A stretch of DNA of 64,000 bases from Bradyrhizobium iriomotense. GTDB taxonomy: Bacteria > Pseudomonadota > Alphaproteobacteria > Rhizobiales > Xanthobacteraceae. The notes beneath the pieces were generated by a model. The model did not search any database. It worked only from the letters and a program-made list of their open reading frames with translations, and was not told the DNA's origin. The stretch lies in contig NZ_JAFCJZ010000012.1 in NCBI RefSeq assembly GCF_018130765.1, forward strand, positions 124,001-188,000, written 5' to 3'. The translations under genes were made by a program, and so were the position numbers. Positions 1 to 11,200 of this stretch are shown piece after piece (the first letter of the stretch is position 1; the number at the start of each line of letters is the position of its first letter).

Positions 1-35
1 AGCGCGCCCAGGATCATTCCGAAAAAAGTTCTCAT
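1..35 (-). CDS. 5' end of an unknown membrane-type protein, cut by the window edge
   Basis: On the minus strand an ATG at 35 is preceded by CCGGAGG at about -7, a strong ribosome binding site. The eleven codons visible read MRTFFGMILGA, a hydrophobic start that looks like the beginning of a signal or transmembrane helix. Nothing more can be said because the gene leaves the window. The call rests on the ribosome binding site and reading frame only. Confidence 0.5.
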   Translation of the reverse strand, partial: MRTFFGMILGA

Positions 36-117
36 AGCAAGCCTCCGGTGTCGCGCCGATAACGTCGGCACGGTGCGATGGTTCCGCGGCCATGCGGCGC
101 ATCTAAGGAGAAGTTGT

Positions 118-1188
118 TCATTTCCCATTCAGCCACGCCATCAGCTCCGCGTTGATCTCGCGCGGATAGGTGTGGCTGAGGTCGTCGATCTCGCGGTAGG
201 TGACGTCGGCGCCGGCGGCGGAGAGCGCAGTCTGCGTCTGCCGCGCGGTCTGCACCGGAAACATCCAGTCGAGCTTGCCGTGGGTGATGAAGATGGGCAG
301 CCCCCGCATGCGCGCGGCGTCCGCCATCTCCGCCATTAGCGGATGGAAGGTCGCCGAGACCGGCGCAAGATGCGTGAAGGACGAAGCACTCTCAAGGCCG
401 GTGACGTAGCAGAAGGTACCGCCATCGCTCATGCCTGTCAGCAGCATGCGCGAGGCGTCAATGCTCCAGCGGCTGCGGACGCTCTCGAGGATGCGCATCA
501 GGTTCGGCGTGTCAGCGTCGTCGCCCATCAGTGCCCAGGTCGGGCCGGTCGCAGTCGGTGCCACCAGGATCGCGCCGAGACTGCGGGCGTCGCGCAGCCA
601 GCTCCAGAGAAAGCCGCGGCCGTTGCCGCTGCCGCCATGCAGCGCGATCACCAGCGGCATGGCGCGGTCGGGCCTGTAATATTCGGGGACATAGACCGAG
701 AAGCCGCCGCGGTTGCCGGGCTCGTTGTGGTCGTGGAAGATGCCGGTGTGCTCGCTCGCGCCGGCTTCCAGCCGCGTCAGCAGATCCTCGTTCTCGCGAT
801 TTGCGGTGTTGAGGAAGAAGCTGCTTACCGGCGGAAATTGCGCCGCTAGGGGATAGAGCGCCTCCTGCGCGCGCGGCACGTGGCGTAGCGCGCGAAAGAC
901 GGCGACGAGATCGCCATTGCCGCGCTCGACCTCGCGGATGCCGGCAAAGGCGGCGAGTGTCTCGTTGCAGGCGCGATCGAGTCGTTCGCGCAACCCGGCG
1001 AACTGCTCCGGCCATTCGCCGATCGCGGCGTGTGATATCTGCAGCGCTTCGTCCGGCGCACCGATCGCGTTCATCACCGAGGCAAAGGCCGGCGGGTGAA
1101 AATGCCGCTGGAAGAAGCCGAGTGCTTCAAGCGCATTGAGCAGCGGCGGCAGTACGGCCACGATGTCGTCGATCACGGCCTCGCTCAT
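118..1188 (-). CDS. alpha/beta hydrolase, PHB-depolymerase/feruloyl-esterase-like
   Basis: A 356-residue cytoplasmic protein without signal peptide. The first ~155 residues are a helical domain I do not recognise. From about residue 165 it is a typical alpha/beta hydrolase: the oxyanion strand ends in HGGSGNG, the nucleophile elbow is GMSDGG (Ser in G-x-S-x-G), and the C-terminal part has THGKLDWMFP, placing the acid Asp, and DLSHTYP, placing the catalytic His. The order and spacing fit esterases of the LpqC/poly-hydroxybutyrate depolymerase type. The true substrate is unknown. The gene is read leftwards, 21 bases downstream of the trypsin-fold gene, so the two may be cotranscribed. Confidence 0.8.
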   Translation of the reverse strand: MSEAVIDDIVAVLPPLLNALEALGFFQRHFHPPAFASVMNAIGAPDEALQISHAAIGEWPEQFAGLRERLDRACNETLAAFAGIREVERGNGDLVAVFRALRHVPRAQEALYPLAAQFPPVSSFFLNTANRENEDLLTRLEAGASEHTGIFHDHNEPGNRGGFSVYVPEYYRPDRAMPLVIALHGGSGNGRGFLWSWLRDARSLGAILVAPTATGPTWALMGDDADTPNLMRILESVRSRWSIDASRMLLTGMSDGGTFCYVTGLESASSFTHLAPVSATFHPLMAEMADAARMRGLPIFITHGKLDWMFPVQTARQTQTALSAAGADVTYREIDDLSHTYPREINAELMAWLNGK

Positions 1189-1209
1189 CGCGGCTTCCCT
1201 GGCTTGGGG

Positions 1210-2181
1210 TCAATGTAGCTTCGGCGCCTTCAAAAGCTTGAAGCGGTCGGTCGAGGTCACCGTGACGTCGAAGGTGACGCCCTCATGATGGATGGTCAGC
1301 GGCACGTCGACGCCGGCGGCGCCGAGAGCCCACATCTTCCTGTAGAACGCAGTCTGGCTCGTGATCTTCTCGCCGTCCACGGCGAGGATGACGTCGCCGG
1401 TCTTGAGCTCGGCGCGTGCGGCCGGGCCGTTGGCGGAGATCCCGATCACCACCACGCGGTTGTCGATCTCGGTCGAGTAGAGCCCGAGCCAGGGCCGGGA
1501 CGGCTTGTTGACGCGGCCGAACTTGCGCAGATCCTCCAGGATCGGCTTCAAGAGGTCGATCGGCACGATCATGTTGACGTGCTCGGCCTTGCCGTCGCGT
1601 TCACGCTCGAGCTGCAGCGAACCAATGCCGATCAACTCGCCGCGTTCGTTGAGCAGGCCGGTGCCGCCCCAGTTCGGGTGCGCGGGATAGGTGAAGACGG
1701 CTTCATCCAGGAGATATTCCCAGTAGCCGGCGAATTCCTGCTTGGCCACGATCTGGCTCGCGACCGATCGCGTGCGGCCGCCGGCGCCGCCGACCACGAC
1801 GCGGTCGCCGATGCGGGTATCGGCCGAATTGCCGAGTGGCAAGGGTTCGACGTCGAGCTCGCCGAGTGCCTGCACGAGGCCGAAGCCGGTGACGGAATCG
1901 AAACCGAGCGCATGCCCCTCGACGACGCGTCCATCTGCGAGATGCAGCCACACCGATTCCGCCTCGGTGATGAGATAGCCGATGGTGAGCACCAGCCCGT
2001 CGTCGATCACGACGCCGTTGCCGGCGCGTTCGGTGCCCAGCGTCTCGGCGCTGAATGCGTCCGGCGGGACGATGGCGTGCAGGCCGACGACGGAAGCGAG
2101 TGCGCGATCGAGATCGAAACCGTAATCGCTTGCACGCGGCTGATTGGCCGGCGGCACTCTCCATTCGGTCAGGGCGGGCAT
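1210..2181 (-). CDS. HtrA/S1C-like trypsin-fold protein with PDZ domain, catalytic triad missing
   Basis: A 323-residue protein with an HtrA-like chymotrypsin fold (about 40-210) and a PDZ domain (about 225-310, starting at RPWLGLYS). The fold is recognisable from GNGVVIDDGLVLT, LPLGNSAD, and NERGELIGI. The three places that hold the catalytic residues in HtrA are changed: TNNHV is TIGYL (His lost), DPxTDLA is DSVTGFG (Asp lost) and GNSGGP is NWGGTG (Ser lost). No signal peptide is evident, so it is probably cytoplasmic. The start has AGGAG six bases upstream. Databases would probably call it a serine protease, but the sequence argues for a non-proteolytic binding or scaffold protein. Confidence 0.82.
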   Translation of the reverse strand: MPALTEWRVPPANQPRASDYGFDLDRALASVVGLHAIVPPDAFSAETLGTERAGNGVVIDDGLVLTIGYLITEAESVWLHLADGRVVEGHALGFDSVTGFGLVQALGELDVEPLPLGNSADTRIGDRVVVGGAGGRTRSVASQIVAKQEFAGYWEYLLDEAVFTYPAHPNWGGTGLLNERGELIGIGSLQLERERDGKAEHVNMIVPIDLLKPILEDLRKFGRVNKPSRPWLGLYSTEIDNRVVVIGISANGPAARAELKTGDVILAVDGEKITSQTAFYRKMWALGAAGVDVPLTIHHEGVTFDVTVTSTDRFKLLKAPKLH

Positions 2182-2467
2182 GGAGTTCTCCTGGCTGAGT
2201 GCATCGCGCCGCCACTCATGCGGGACGACGCGCGAAGCACGGATAATTTAGGCCGGAGAGGGCCGTCTTGAAAGCCTCGTTCCTCAACTATTCCGGAGGG
2301 CCGCATGAAATCTTCGAAACGCACGGAAACGCCTCGTGCACGGGGGGCGGGCAACCGCGCGATCCGGCACCGGCCGCATGGCTGCTGTCCGGCGAGGTGC
2401 TAGGCGGGCTGCAATGAAGCTGCTAACCATTGCCGCTTCGTTTGACCAAGGGATCACGGACCGAAGC

Positions 2468-3886
2468 ATGGATAACCGCAGCGACATCTGGCGTGGCGTC
2501 GACACGATCAAGGCGCGTTTCATCGACCTCAGCGACAAGGTCTGGGGCATGCCGGAGGTGTGCTACACCGAGGCGCGGTCTGCCGCCGAGCATCTCGCGG
2601 AGCTGCGCCATCAGGGCTTCCGCATCACCGAGAAGGTCGCGGGCATTCCGACGGCGGTAATGGGCGAGTGGGGCGAGGGCGGGCCGGTCATCGCCTTCAT
2701 GGGTGAATATGACGCGTTGCCAGGGCTCAGCCAGGAGGCGGGCGTCGCGGAACACCGTCCGGTCGAGACCGGCGGCCACGGCCATGGCTGCGGCCACAAC
2801 CTGCTTGGCTCCGCCGCGCTGCTCGCCGCGACCGCGGTGAAGGACTGGCTCGCCGAGAACAAGGTGCCCGGCCGTGTGCGCTATTACGGCTGCCCGGCCG
2901 AGGAAGGCGGCGCGGCAAAGGCCTTCATGGTGCGCTCCGGCGCGTTCGAGGACGCCGACATCGCCATCACCTGGCATCCGCACAGCTTCTGGGAAGTGGC
3001 GGTGACGCCGTCGCTCGCCAACACGCGCGCCGACTTCATCTTCACCGGCCGCACCTCGCATGCGGCGGCCTCGCCGCATCTCGGCCGTTCCGCGCTCGAT
3101 GCCGTGGAACTGATGAATGTCGGCGTGAACTACATGCGCGAGCATATGCCGAGCGATGCACGCGTGCATTACGCGTTGCTCGACACCGGCGGCATCGCGC
3201 CCAACGTGGTGCAGGCGCATGCGCGCGTGCGCTACTCGATCCGCGCTCGCGATCTTCCCGGCATGAACGAGCTGGTCGAGCGCGTGTCCAAGATCGCGCA
3301 GGGGGCTGCGCTGATGACCGAGACCAAGGTCGAGATGAAGATCATTTCCGCGGTCTCCAACATCCTGCCGAACGCGCCGCTCGAGCAGGCGCTGCATCGG
3401 GTCATGGAAGAGCTCGGACCGCCGCATTTCGACGATGCGGACAAGAGCTTCGCCACAGAGATCCGCGCGACACTGAGCGACAAGGACATCTCCTCGGTCT
3501 ATTACGCGATCGGCATGGAGCCGACCGATCGGCCGCTGGCCGACTTCCTGGTGCCGCTCGACGCCAAGCGCAACCCGCTGGTCGGCTCGACCGACGTCGG
3601 CGACGTCAGCTGGGTGGTGCCGACCGTGCAGGTTCACGCACCCACGGTTGCAATCGGCACGCCCTTCCACACCTGGCAGGTGGTGGCGCAGGGCAAGAGT
3701 CCGCACGCGCACAAGGCCATGGTGCAGGCGGCCAAGGCGATGGCCGGGCTCGGCATCAAGGCGCTGACGGATCCCGAACTGATCAAGGCCGCCAAAGCCG
3801 ATCTTCAGAAGCGCACGGCGAAGACACCTTACGTATGTCCGCTGCCGGACCACGTCGCGCCGCCGCTCGATATGTCCGTGGTGTAG
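2468..3886 (+). CDS. M20 family amidohydrolase, AbgB-like (p-aminobenzoyl-glutamate hydrolase subunit B family)
   Basis: A 472-residue metallo-amidohydrolase. Landmarks follow E. coli AbgB closely as I remember it: GEYDALPGLSQ, the metal-binding GHGCGHNLLG near residue 105, GCPAEEGGAAK with the catalytic/metal Glu pair, SPHLGRSALDAV, STDVGDVSW and the C-terminal HTWQ. This family cleaves amide bonds of N-acyl (often p-aminobenzoyl or aromatic) amino acids. I chose ATG 2468 because homology starts at MDNRSDIW; an in-frame ATG at 2414 is possible. AbgB normally pairs with AbgA, but no AbgA or AbgT gene is present. Instead a peptide-type ABC importer starts 262 bases downstream on the same strand, which may supply the substrate. 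Confidence 0.88.
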   Translation: MDNRSDIWRGVDTIKARFIDLSDKVWGMPEVCYTEARSAAEHLAELRHQGFRITEKVAGIPTAVMGEWGEGGPVIAFMGEYDALPGLSQEAGVAEHRPVETGGHGHGCGHNLLGSAALLAATAVKDWLAENKVPGRVRYYGCPAEEGGAAKAFMVRSGAFEDADIAITWHPHSFWEVAVTPSLANTRADFIFTGRTSHAAASPHLGRSALDAVELMNVGVNYMREHMPSDARVHYALLDTGGIAPNVVQAHARVRYSIRARDLPGMNELVERVSKIAQGAALMTETKVEMKIISAVSNILPNAPLEQALHRVMEELGPPHFDDADKSFATEIRATLSDKDISSVYYAIGMEPTDRPLADFLVPLDAKRNPLVGSTDVGDVSWVVPTVQVHAPTVAIGTPFHTWQVVAQGKSPHAHKAMVQAAKAMAGLGIKALTDPELIKAAKADLQKRTAKTPYVCPLPDHVAPPLDMSVV

Positions 3887-3946
3887 AATTTCGTCTCGAT
3901 ACTTCGTCTGATCCGGCGAACAAATTTTCCGCAGTGCAGCGCGGTT

Positions 3947-3968
3947 TCCGGCGCATTTTGGCGCCGGA
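3947..3968 (+). terminator. hairpin after the AbgB-like gene, possible terminator
   Basis: Arms TCCGGCGC (3947-3954) and GCGCCGGA (3961-3968) pair perfectly over eight bases around a six-base loop, about 60 bases after the amidohydrolase stop. There is no clear T-run after it, so termination would be weak or factor-dependent. Equally it could be an mRNA 3'-end stabiliser. Confidence 0.35.
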
Positions 3969-4092
3969 TTGCCAAACGCTTGGGCTGCGGAACATGGTTT
4001 TGCCCAACGGACAGCCAGAAGACCGTTTGCATACACACGGTCCCAGTTGACGTGCCCCCTAATCGGTGTGCCATCTACCGCCAGCCAAACTC

Positions 4093-4115
4093 GGCGGCCG
4101 CGTCTTGCGGCCGCC
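4093..4115 (+). promoter_or_regulatory. GC-rich hairpin in the leader of the ABC-importer operon
   Basis: GGCGGCCGC (4093-4101), loop GTCTT, GCGGCCGCC (4107-4115): a perfect nine-base stem 33 bases before the binding-protein start. No T-run follows, so it is not a standard terminator. It may be a transcript-stabilising or regulatory leader structure. The rest of the 3887-4148 spacer shows no gene; a clear promoter was not identified. Confidence 0.35.
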
Positions 4116-4148
4116 TGCATCCATACGGGAACCAGACGGGGGACAACC

Positions 4149-5939
4149 ATGCTGGATAAAGAACTGCGTTCGATGATCGGTCAGGTGAAGGACGGGCGGA
4201 TGGATCGCCGCGCCTTCATCAAGCGCCTCGCCGCGGTCGGTCTCACCGCCCCCCTGGCCAACCAGATCCTGGCGCTTGGCGGCGTCGCCATGGCTGAAGG
4301 TCCCTCGGTCTACAAGCCGACCAAGCGCGGCGGCGGCGGTGCGCTGAAGCTGTTGTGGTGGCAGGGCCCGACCTTGCTCAATCCGCACTTCGCCACCGGC
4401 ACCAAGGACCAGGACGGCTCGCGCCTGTTCTACGAGCCGCTCGCCTGCTGGGATCCGGACGGCAACATGAAGCTGGTCCTGGCGTCCGAAATTCCCTCGA
4501 CCCAGAACGGCCTGCTCGCCGCCGACGGCAAGTCGGTGACGTGGAAGCTGAAGCCCGGCGTGAAGTGGCATGACGGCAAGCCGTTCTCCGCCGACGACGT
4601 CGTCTTCACCTGGGAATACATCATCGATCCCGCGACGGCCGCCGTCACGGTCGCGACCTATCGCGACATCACGGTCGAGAAGGTGGACGATCTGACGGTC
4701 CGCCTCACCTTCAAGAAGCCGACGCCGTTCTGGGCGGATGCCTTCGTCGGCGCAACCGGACAGATTCTGCCCAAGCACCTGTTTGCCGAGTACAAGGGGT
4801 CCAAGTCGCGCGAGGCGCCGAACAACCTCGCGCCTGTCGGCACCGGCCCCTACAAATTCATCGAGTTCAAGCCCGGCGATCTCATCCGTGGTGAGATCAA
4901 CAAAGACTATCACATGCCGAACCGGCCCTATTTCGACACGCTCGAGATGAAGGGCGGCGGCGACGCCGTCTCGGCCGCGCGCGCGGTGATCCAGACCGGC
5001 GAGTACGATTTCGGCTGGAACATCCAGGTCGAGGACGACGTGCTGTTGCGCCTGGAGAAGGGCGGCAAGGGCAAGACCATCTACGCCGTCGGCGGCGACA
5101 CCGAGTTCATCGCGCTCAACTTCACCGACCCCAACACCGAGGTCGACGGCGAGAAGTCGTCGATGAAGACCAAGCATCCGCTGTTCTCCGACCCCGCCGT
5201 GCGCAAGGCGATGTCGCTGCTGGTCGATCGTGATTCCATCAAGAAGGCGATCTACGGCCGCGCCGGCCGCACCACCGCGAACTTCCTCAACGGTCCGGAA
5301 AAGTTCGTCTCCAAGAACACCTCCTGGGAGTTCAGCATCGAGAAGGCCTCGAAGATTCTGGACGATGCCGGCTGGAAGCCGGGCGCGGACGGCATCCGCG
5401 AGAAGGACGGCAAGAAGCTCAAGCTGCTGTACCAGACCTCGATCAACGGCCCGCGCCAGAAGACGCAGGCGATCGTCAAGCAGGCCTGCCAGAAGGCCGG
5501 CATCGACGTCGAGCTGAAATCGGTCGTGGCCTCGGTGTTCTTCTCGTCGGACGTCGCCAATCCCGACACCTACGCGAAATTCTACGCCGACATCGAAATG
5601 TTCCAGATCCCGATGAGCCAGCCGGATCCGGCCCAGCACATGCGTCGCTATCATTCGAGCAACGTCGCCACCAAGGAGAACAAGTGGCAGGGCACGAACT
5701 TCCCGCGCTTCGTCAACAAGGACTACGACGCGGCGATCGACGCCGCCGACGGCGAGATGGATCCGGTCAAGCGCGTGGCGCTCTATATCAAGGCCAACGA
5801 CATCCTGTTCCAGGAGACCGTGTTCATTCCGGCGCAGCACCGGCTCAAGGTGGAGGCAGCCTCGAACACGCTGCGCCCGGTGATCTCGGGATGGGCCAAC
5901 GAAACCGACAATCTGTTCGACTGGTACCGCGAGGAATGA
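4149..5939 (+). CDS. peptide/opine-type ABC transporter substrate-binding protein (SBP_bac_5)
   Basis: A 596-residue periplasmic solute-binding protein of the DppA/OppA family. The N-terminus has a twin-arginine signal (MDRRAFIKR near residues 18-26, then a hydrophobic stretch to about residue 50), so it should be exported folded by Tat. Family features include WKLKPGVKWHDGKPFSADDV and the later LVDRDSIKKAIYGRAG block. ATG 4149 is preceded by GGGGGA; a longer frame upstream lacks support. It heads a five-gene operon with two permeases and two ATPases. The ligand cannot be read from sequence; the AbgB-like amidohydrolase next door suggests a peptide or N-acyl amino acid. Confidence 0.92.
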   Translation: MLDKELRSMIGQVKDGRMDRRAFIKRLAAVGLTAPLANQILALGGVAMAEGPSVYKPTKRGGGGALKLLWWQGPTLLNPHFATGTKDQDGSRLFYEPLACWDPDGNMKLVLASEIPSTQNGLLAADGKSVTWKLKPGVKWHDGKPFSADDVVFTWEYIIDPATAAVTVATYRDITVEKVDDLTVRLTFKKPTPFWADAFVGATGQILPKHLFAEYKGSKSREAPNNLAPVGTGPYKFIEFKPGDLIRGEINKDYHMPNRPYFDTLEMKGGGDAVSAARAVIQTGEYDFGWNIQVEDDVLLRLEKGGKGKTIYAVGGDTEFIALNFTDPNTEVDGEKSSMKTKHPLFSDPAVRKAMSLLVDRDSIKKAIYGRAGRTTANFLNGPEKFVSKNTSWEFSIEKASKILDDAGWKPGADGIREKDGKKLKLLYQTSINGPRQKTQAIVKQACQKAGIDVELKSVVASVFFSSDVANPDTYAKFYADIEMFQIPMSQPDPAQHMRRYHSSNVATKENKWQGTNFPRFVNKDYDAAIDAADGEMDPVKRVALYIKANDILFQETVFIPAQHRLKVEAASNTLRPVISGWANETDNLFDWYREE

Positions 5940-5968
5940 TCCCCCAGCTCTAGACGGGGCCTTCCCTC

Positions 5969-6928
5969 ATGAGTCAATACGTCCTGCGTCGCCTCCTGAT
6001 CGCGATTCCGAGCTTGCTCGGAATCTCGGTCGTGCTGTTCGTCGTGCTTGCGCTCGCCCCCGGCGACCCGTTCTCTGAACTGGCGACGAACCCGAACGTG
6101 CCGCCCGAGGTGCAAGCCGCACTCCGGGCCAAGTTCGGTCTCGACGATCCGATCCACCTTCGTTACCTGCACTGGCTCAACGCCATGCTGCACGGGGACT
6201 GGGGCTTTTCCTTCGTCAGCCGGATGGACGTCGACACGCTGATCCTCCAGCGCCTGCCGGCCACGCTTTACGTGATCGGCTCGGCGCAGATCCTGGCGCT
6301 GCTGATCGCGATTCCGGTCGGGGTCTATGCCGCGACGAAGCCTTATTCGTTGTTCGATCAGATCGCCAACACGCTCGCCTTCGTCGGCTTCTCGCTGCCG
6401 ACCTTCTTCACCGGCATCCTGTTCATCTTGATCTTCTCGGTCACGCTGGACTGGTTGCCCTTCGTCTACACCACCGATATCAAGGCCACCGGCATTCGCT
6501 GGATGCTGGAGATGATCCGTCAGGCCATCATGCCGGTGGCTGTGCTCGGCCTGTTCCAGGCGGCGTCGATGACGCGCTTCGTGCGCTCGGCGATGCTCGA
6601 CGTCATCAGGCTCGACTACGTCACTACGGCGCGGGCCAAGGGCCTCGGCCAGGCCACGGTGATCGTCAAGCACGTGATGCGCAACGCCATGATCCCCGTG
6701 GTCACACTCATCGCGTTGCAGATGCCTGCGGTGTTCGGCGGCGCCATCGTCACCGAGCAGATCTTCCGCATCCCCGGCATCGGCTCGCTGCTGATCTCCT
6801 CCATCCTTTCCAACGACACGCCGGTGGTGATGGCCGTCACCTTCGTCTTCGCGTGCCTCGTGGTGCTGTTCAACCTCATCGCGGACGTCCTTTATGGCTG
6901 GCTTGACCCTCGCATCTCCCTCCGCTGA
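5969..6928 (+). CDS. ABC transporter permease, DppB family
   Basis: A 319-residue inner-membrane permease with six predicted helices. It begins MSQYVLRRLLIAIPSL, the usual DppB/OppB start, and carries the EAA-type loop (TTARAKGLGQATVIVKHVMRNA) that docks to the ATPases. It lies 29 bases after the binding-protein gene, and its 3' end overlaps the next permease by 35 bases, indicating translational coupling. Confidence 0.93.
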   Translation: MSQYVLRRLLIAIPSLLGISVVLFVVLALAPGDPFSELATNPNVPPEVQAALRAKFGLDDPIHLRYLHWLNAMLHGDWGFSFVSRMDVDTLILQRLPATLYVIGSAQILALLIAIPVGVYAATKPYSLFDQIANTLAFVGFSLPTFFTGILFILIFSVTLDWLPFVYTTDIKATGIRWMLEMIRQAIMPVAVLGLFQAASMTRFVRSAMLDVIRLDYVTTARAKGLGQATVIVKHVMRNAMIPVVTLIALQMPAVFGGAIVTEQIFRIPGIGSLLISSILSNDTPVVMAVTFVFACLVVLFNLIADVLYGWLDPRISLR

Positions 6929-7810
6929 GCGGGGCGTCTACTCGCCCTGGCGCGAGACGTGGCGGCGCTACAGCCGCCACAAACTCGCCGTCGTCAGCGC
7001 CTTCCTGCTCCTCATTCTGGTGCTCGCCGTCGTGGTTGGGCCCTTCGTGTGGCGTGTGAAGATCAACGACATCGACATCGTCGCCGGCATGCAGGGCCCC
7101 TCGCTCGCCCATCCCTTCGGCACCGACGATCTCGGCCAGGACATTTTGGCGCGCATGATCTATGGTGGCCGCATCTCGCTCGCGGTGGGGCTCGCCGCGA
7201 TGCTGGTCTCGGTCTTCATCGGCACGCTGATCGGCGCGCTCGCGGGCATGTCGCGCGGTGCGCTCGGGCACGGATTGATGTGGCTCACCGACCTTTTCCT
7301 GTCGTTGCCGCAACTGCCGCTGCTGCTCCTGCTCATCTATCTCTTCCGCGACGGGCTGAAGCAGGTGTTCGGTCCCGAAGGCGGCATCTTCATCCTGATC
7401 GTGCTCGTGATCGGGGGCTTGCGCTGGATGCCGGTGGCGCGGCTCGTGCGCGCGCAGTTCCTGTCGATCCGCGAGAAGGAGTTCGTCGAGGCGGCCCGCG
7501 CGCTCGGCGCCAGCCCGGTGCGGCAGGTGGTGCGCCATATCCTGCCCAATGCGGTCGGCCCGGTGATCATTGCCGGCACCATCGACGTCGCCGCCGCCAT
7601 CATCGCGGAATCGACGCTGTCCTTCCTCGGTCTCGGCTTTCCGCCCGATACTCCGACCTGGGGCCGGCTGCTGTATGATGCCAAGGATTTTCTCGATATC
7701 GGTCCGCACTGGGCGCTGTTCCCGGGCGGGGCAATCTTCATCGCGGTGGTCGCCATCAACTTCATCGGCGACGGCCTGCGGGATGCGCTCGATGCGCGAC
7801 GGGTGATCTG

Positions 7811-7811
<1 letters not shown>
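6894..7811 (+). CDS. ABC transporter permease, DppC family
   Basis: A 305-residue permease with a cytoplasmic N-terminal segment, a first helix near residues 38-58, and the DppC-type sequence HPFGTDDLGQDILAR before the transmembrane core. The EAA loop reads VEAARALGASPVRQVVRHILPN. The start inside the DppB-like gene gives a 35-base overlap, and its stop codon TGA shares one base with the next ATG. It forms the channel together with the DppB-type subunit. Confidence 0.93.
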
Positions 7812-9771
<1,960 letters not shown>

Positions 9772-9964
9772 TGGTGCGGTGCGGCGCGTCATGCGCAGCA
9801 GGCGCGCTTTACGCTGCCGCCTAATTTAATCCGACAGGCGGGGAATAATTCGAACAGGCGAGTTGGCGGCGTCCTGCACGCCCTCCGCGTCGTAACGTCG
9901 CATCGTCAGGAACTTTCTTGCCAAAGTCCGGCGCAAGTCCTCGTCTTCTCCTTACAAAAAAGGG

Positions 9965-9983
9965 GCGATCCGTCACGGATCGC
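9965..9983 (+). promoter_or_regulatory. perfect hairpin/palindrome just before the TRAP binding-protein ribosome binding site
   Basis: GCGATCCG, loop TCA, CGGATCGC: eight perfectly complementary bases. The Shine-Dalgarno sequence GAGGGAGGA starts only a few bases later (9988-9996) and the ATG is at 10000. As DNA it could be an operator; as RNA it would form a small stem next to the ribosome binding site. No partner regulator gene lies adjacent. Confidence 0.45.
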
Positions 9984-9999
9984 GCTGAGGGAGGACATC

Positions 10000-11136
10000 A
10001 TGACGAAGACGAGCAAGGACGGCGCGTCGACGCGTCGCCGTTTCCTCAAGACTGCCGCTGCCGGGGCGGCCGCCACTGTCGCCGCGCCAACCATCGTCCA
10101 GGCGCAGGGGCCGATCAGCATGCGTTGGCAGAGCACCTGGCCGGCCAAGGACATCTTCCACGAATACGCGCTCGACTATGCCAAGAAGGTCAACGACATG
10201 ACTGGCGGCGACCTCAAGATCGAGGTGCTTCCCGCCGGCGCTGTGGTGCCGGCCTTCGGCCTGCTGGATGCGGTGTCGAAGGGCACGCTCGACGGCGGGC
10301 ACGGCGTGCTCGTCTATCACTATGGCAAGCAGAACGCGCTGGCGCTGTGGGGCTCGGGTCCGGGCTATGCGATGGATGCCAACATGCTGCTCGCCTGGCA
10401 CCGCTATGGCGGCGGCAAGGAGCTCCTCGAGAAGCTCTACGCCTCGATCGGCGCCAACGTCGTCTCGTTCCCGTACGGGCCGATGCCGACCCAGCCGCTC
10501 GGCTGGTACAAGAAGCCGATGACCAAGGTGGAGGATTTCCAGGGCCTGAAATTCCGCACCGTCGGCATCTCCATCGACGTGTTCAGTGGCCTGGGCGCAG
10601 CGGTCAACGCGTTGCCGGGTGGTGAGATCGTTTCGGCGATGGACCGTGGCCTCTTGGATGCGGCCGAATTCAACAACGCCACATCCGATCGCGTCCTCGG
10701 CTTCCCGGATGTTTCCAAGATCTGCATGCTCCAGAGCTACCACCAGAACGCCGAGCAGTTCGAGATTTTGTTCAACAAGACCAAGTTCGACGCGCTGCCG
10801 GAGAAGATGAGGGCGATCATCGCCAATGCTGTCGACGCGGCCGGCCAGGACATGGCCTGGAAGGCGATCGACCGCTATTCCAAGGACTACGAGGAGCTGC
10901 AGACCAAGGACAAGGTCAAGTTCTACAAGACGCCGGACTCGATCCTCCAGAAGCAGTTGGAGGTGTTCGACCAGGTGGCCGAGAAGAAGTCGGCAGAGAA
11001 CCCGCTGTTCAAGGAGATCGTCGAATCGCAATTGGCCTTCGCCAAGAGGGCGACGCAGTGGGAGCAGGATACGGTGGTCAGCCGCCGCATGGCCTACGCC
11101 CACTATTTTGGTCCCAACGCCAAGAAGAAGAGCTAG
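10000..11136 (+). CDS. TRAP transporter substrate-binding protein, DctP/TakP-like
   Basis: A 378-residue periplasmic binding protein. The N-terminus has a Tat signal: STRRRFLKTAAAG followed by a hydrophobic stretch ending in VQAQG. Typical TRAP features are IEVLPAGAVVPAFGLLDAVSKGTLDG near residue 70-95 and the LKFRTVG strand, whose Arg would bind the ligand carboxylate. Overall resemblance is to the TakP (2-oxoacid) and mannitol/chloroaromatic branch, so an organic acid ligand is likely but not proved. A strong ribosome binding site GAGGGAGG precedes the start. The two membrane subunits follow after a 204-base spacer filled with palindromic repeats. Confidence 0.9.
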   Translation: MTKTSKDGASTRRRFLKTAAAGAAATVAAPTIVQAQGPISMRWQSTWPAKDIFHEYALDYAKKVNDMTGGDLKIEVLPAGAVVPAFGLLDAVSKGTLDGGHGVLVYHYGKQNALALWGSGPGYAMDANMLLAWHRYGGGKELLEKLYASIGANVVSFPYGPMPTQPLGWYKKPMTKVEDFQGLKFRTVGISIDVFSGLGAAVNALPGGEIVSAMDRGLLDAAEFNNATSDRVLGFPDVSKICMLQSYHQNAEQFEILFNKTKFDALPEKMRAIIANAVDAAGQDMAWKAIDRYSKDYEELQTKDKVKFYKTPDSILQKQLEVFDQVAEKKSAENPLFKEIVESQLAFAKRATQWEQDTVVSRRMAYAHYFGPNAKKKS

Positions 11137-11200
11137 CAGGCTCATCGCACGATCGAAGCGTCATCCGGGACCGCAACCCGGAGGGCGCTTGTCTCGTCTC

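Noticed and set aside
3969..4148. Upstream extension of the ABC binding protein
   Set aside because: The Tat signal should be near the N-terminus; ATG 4149 puts it there, whereas the extension adds 60 residues without homology.
2423..4150. 575-codon frame opposite the AbgB-like gene; similar long frames opposite the ABC binding protein (4059-5840), DctM (11745-13781) and the FMO (26125-27717)
   Set aside because: All are antisense to confident genes, have no plausible motif, ribosome binding site or signal, and show shadow composition.
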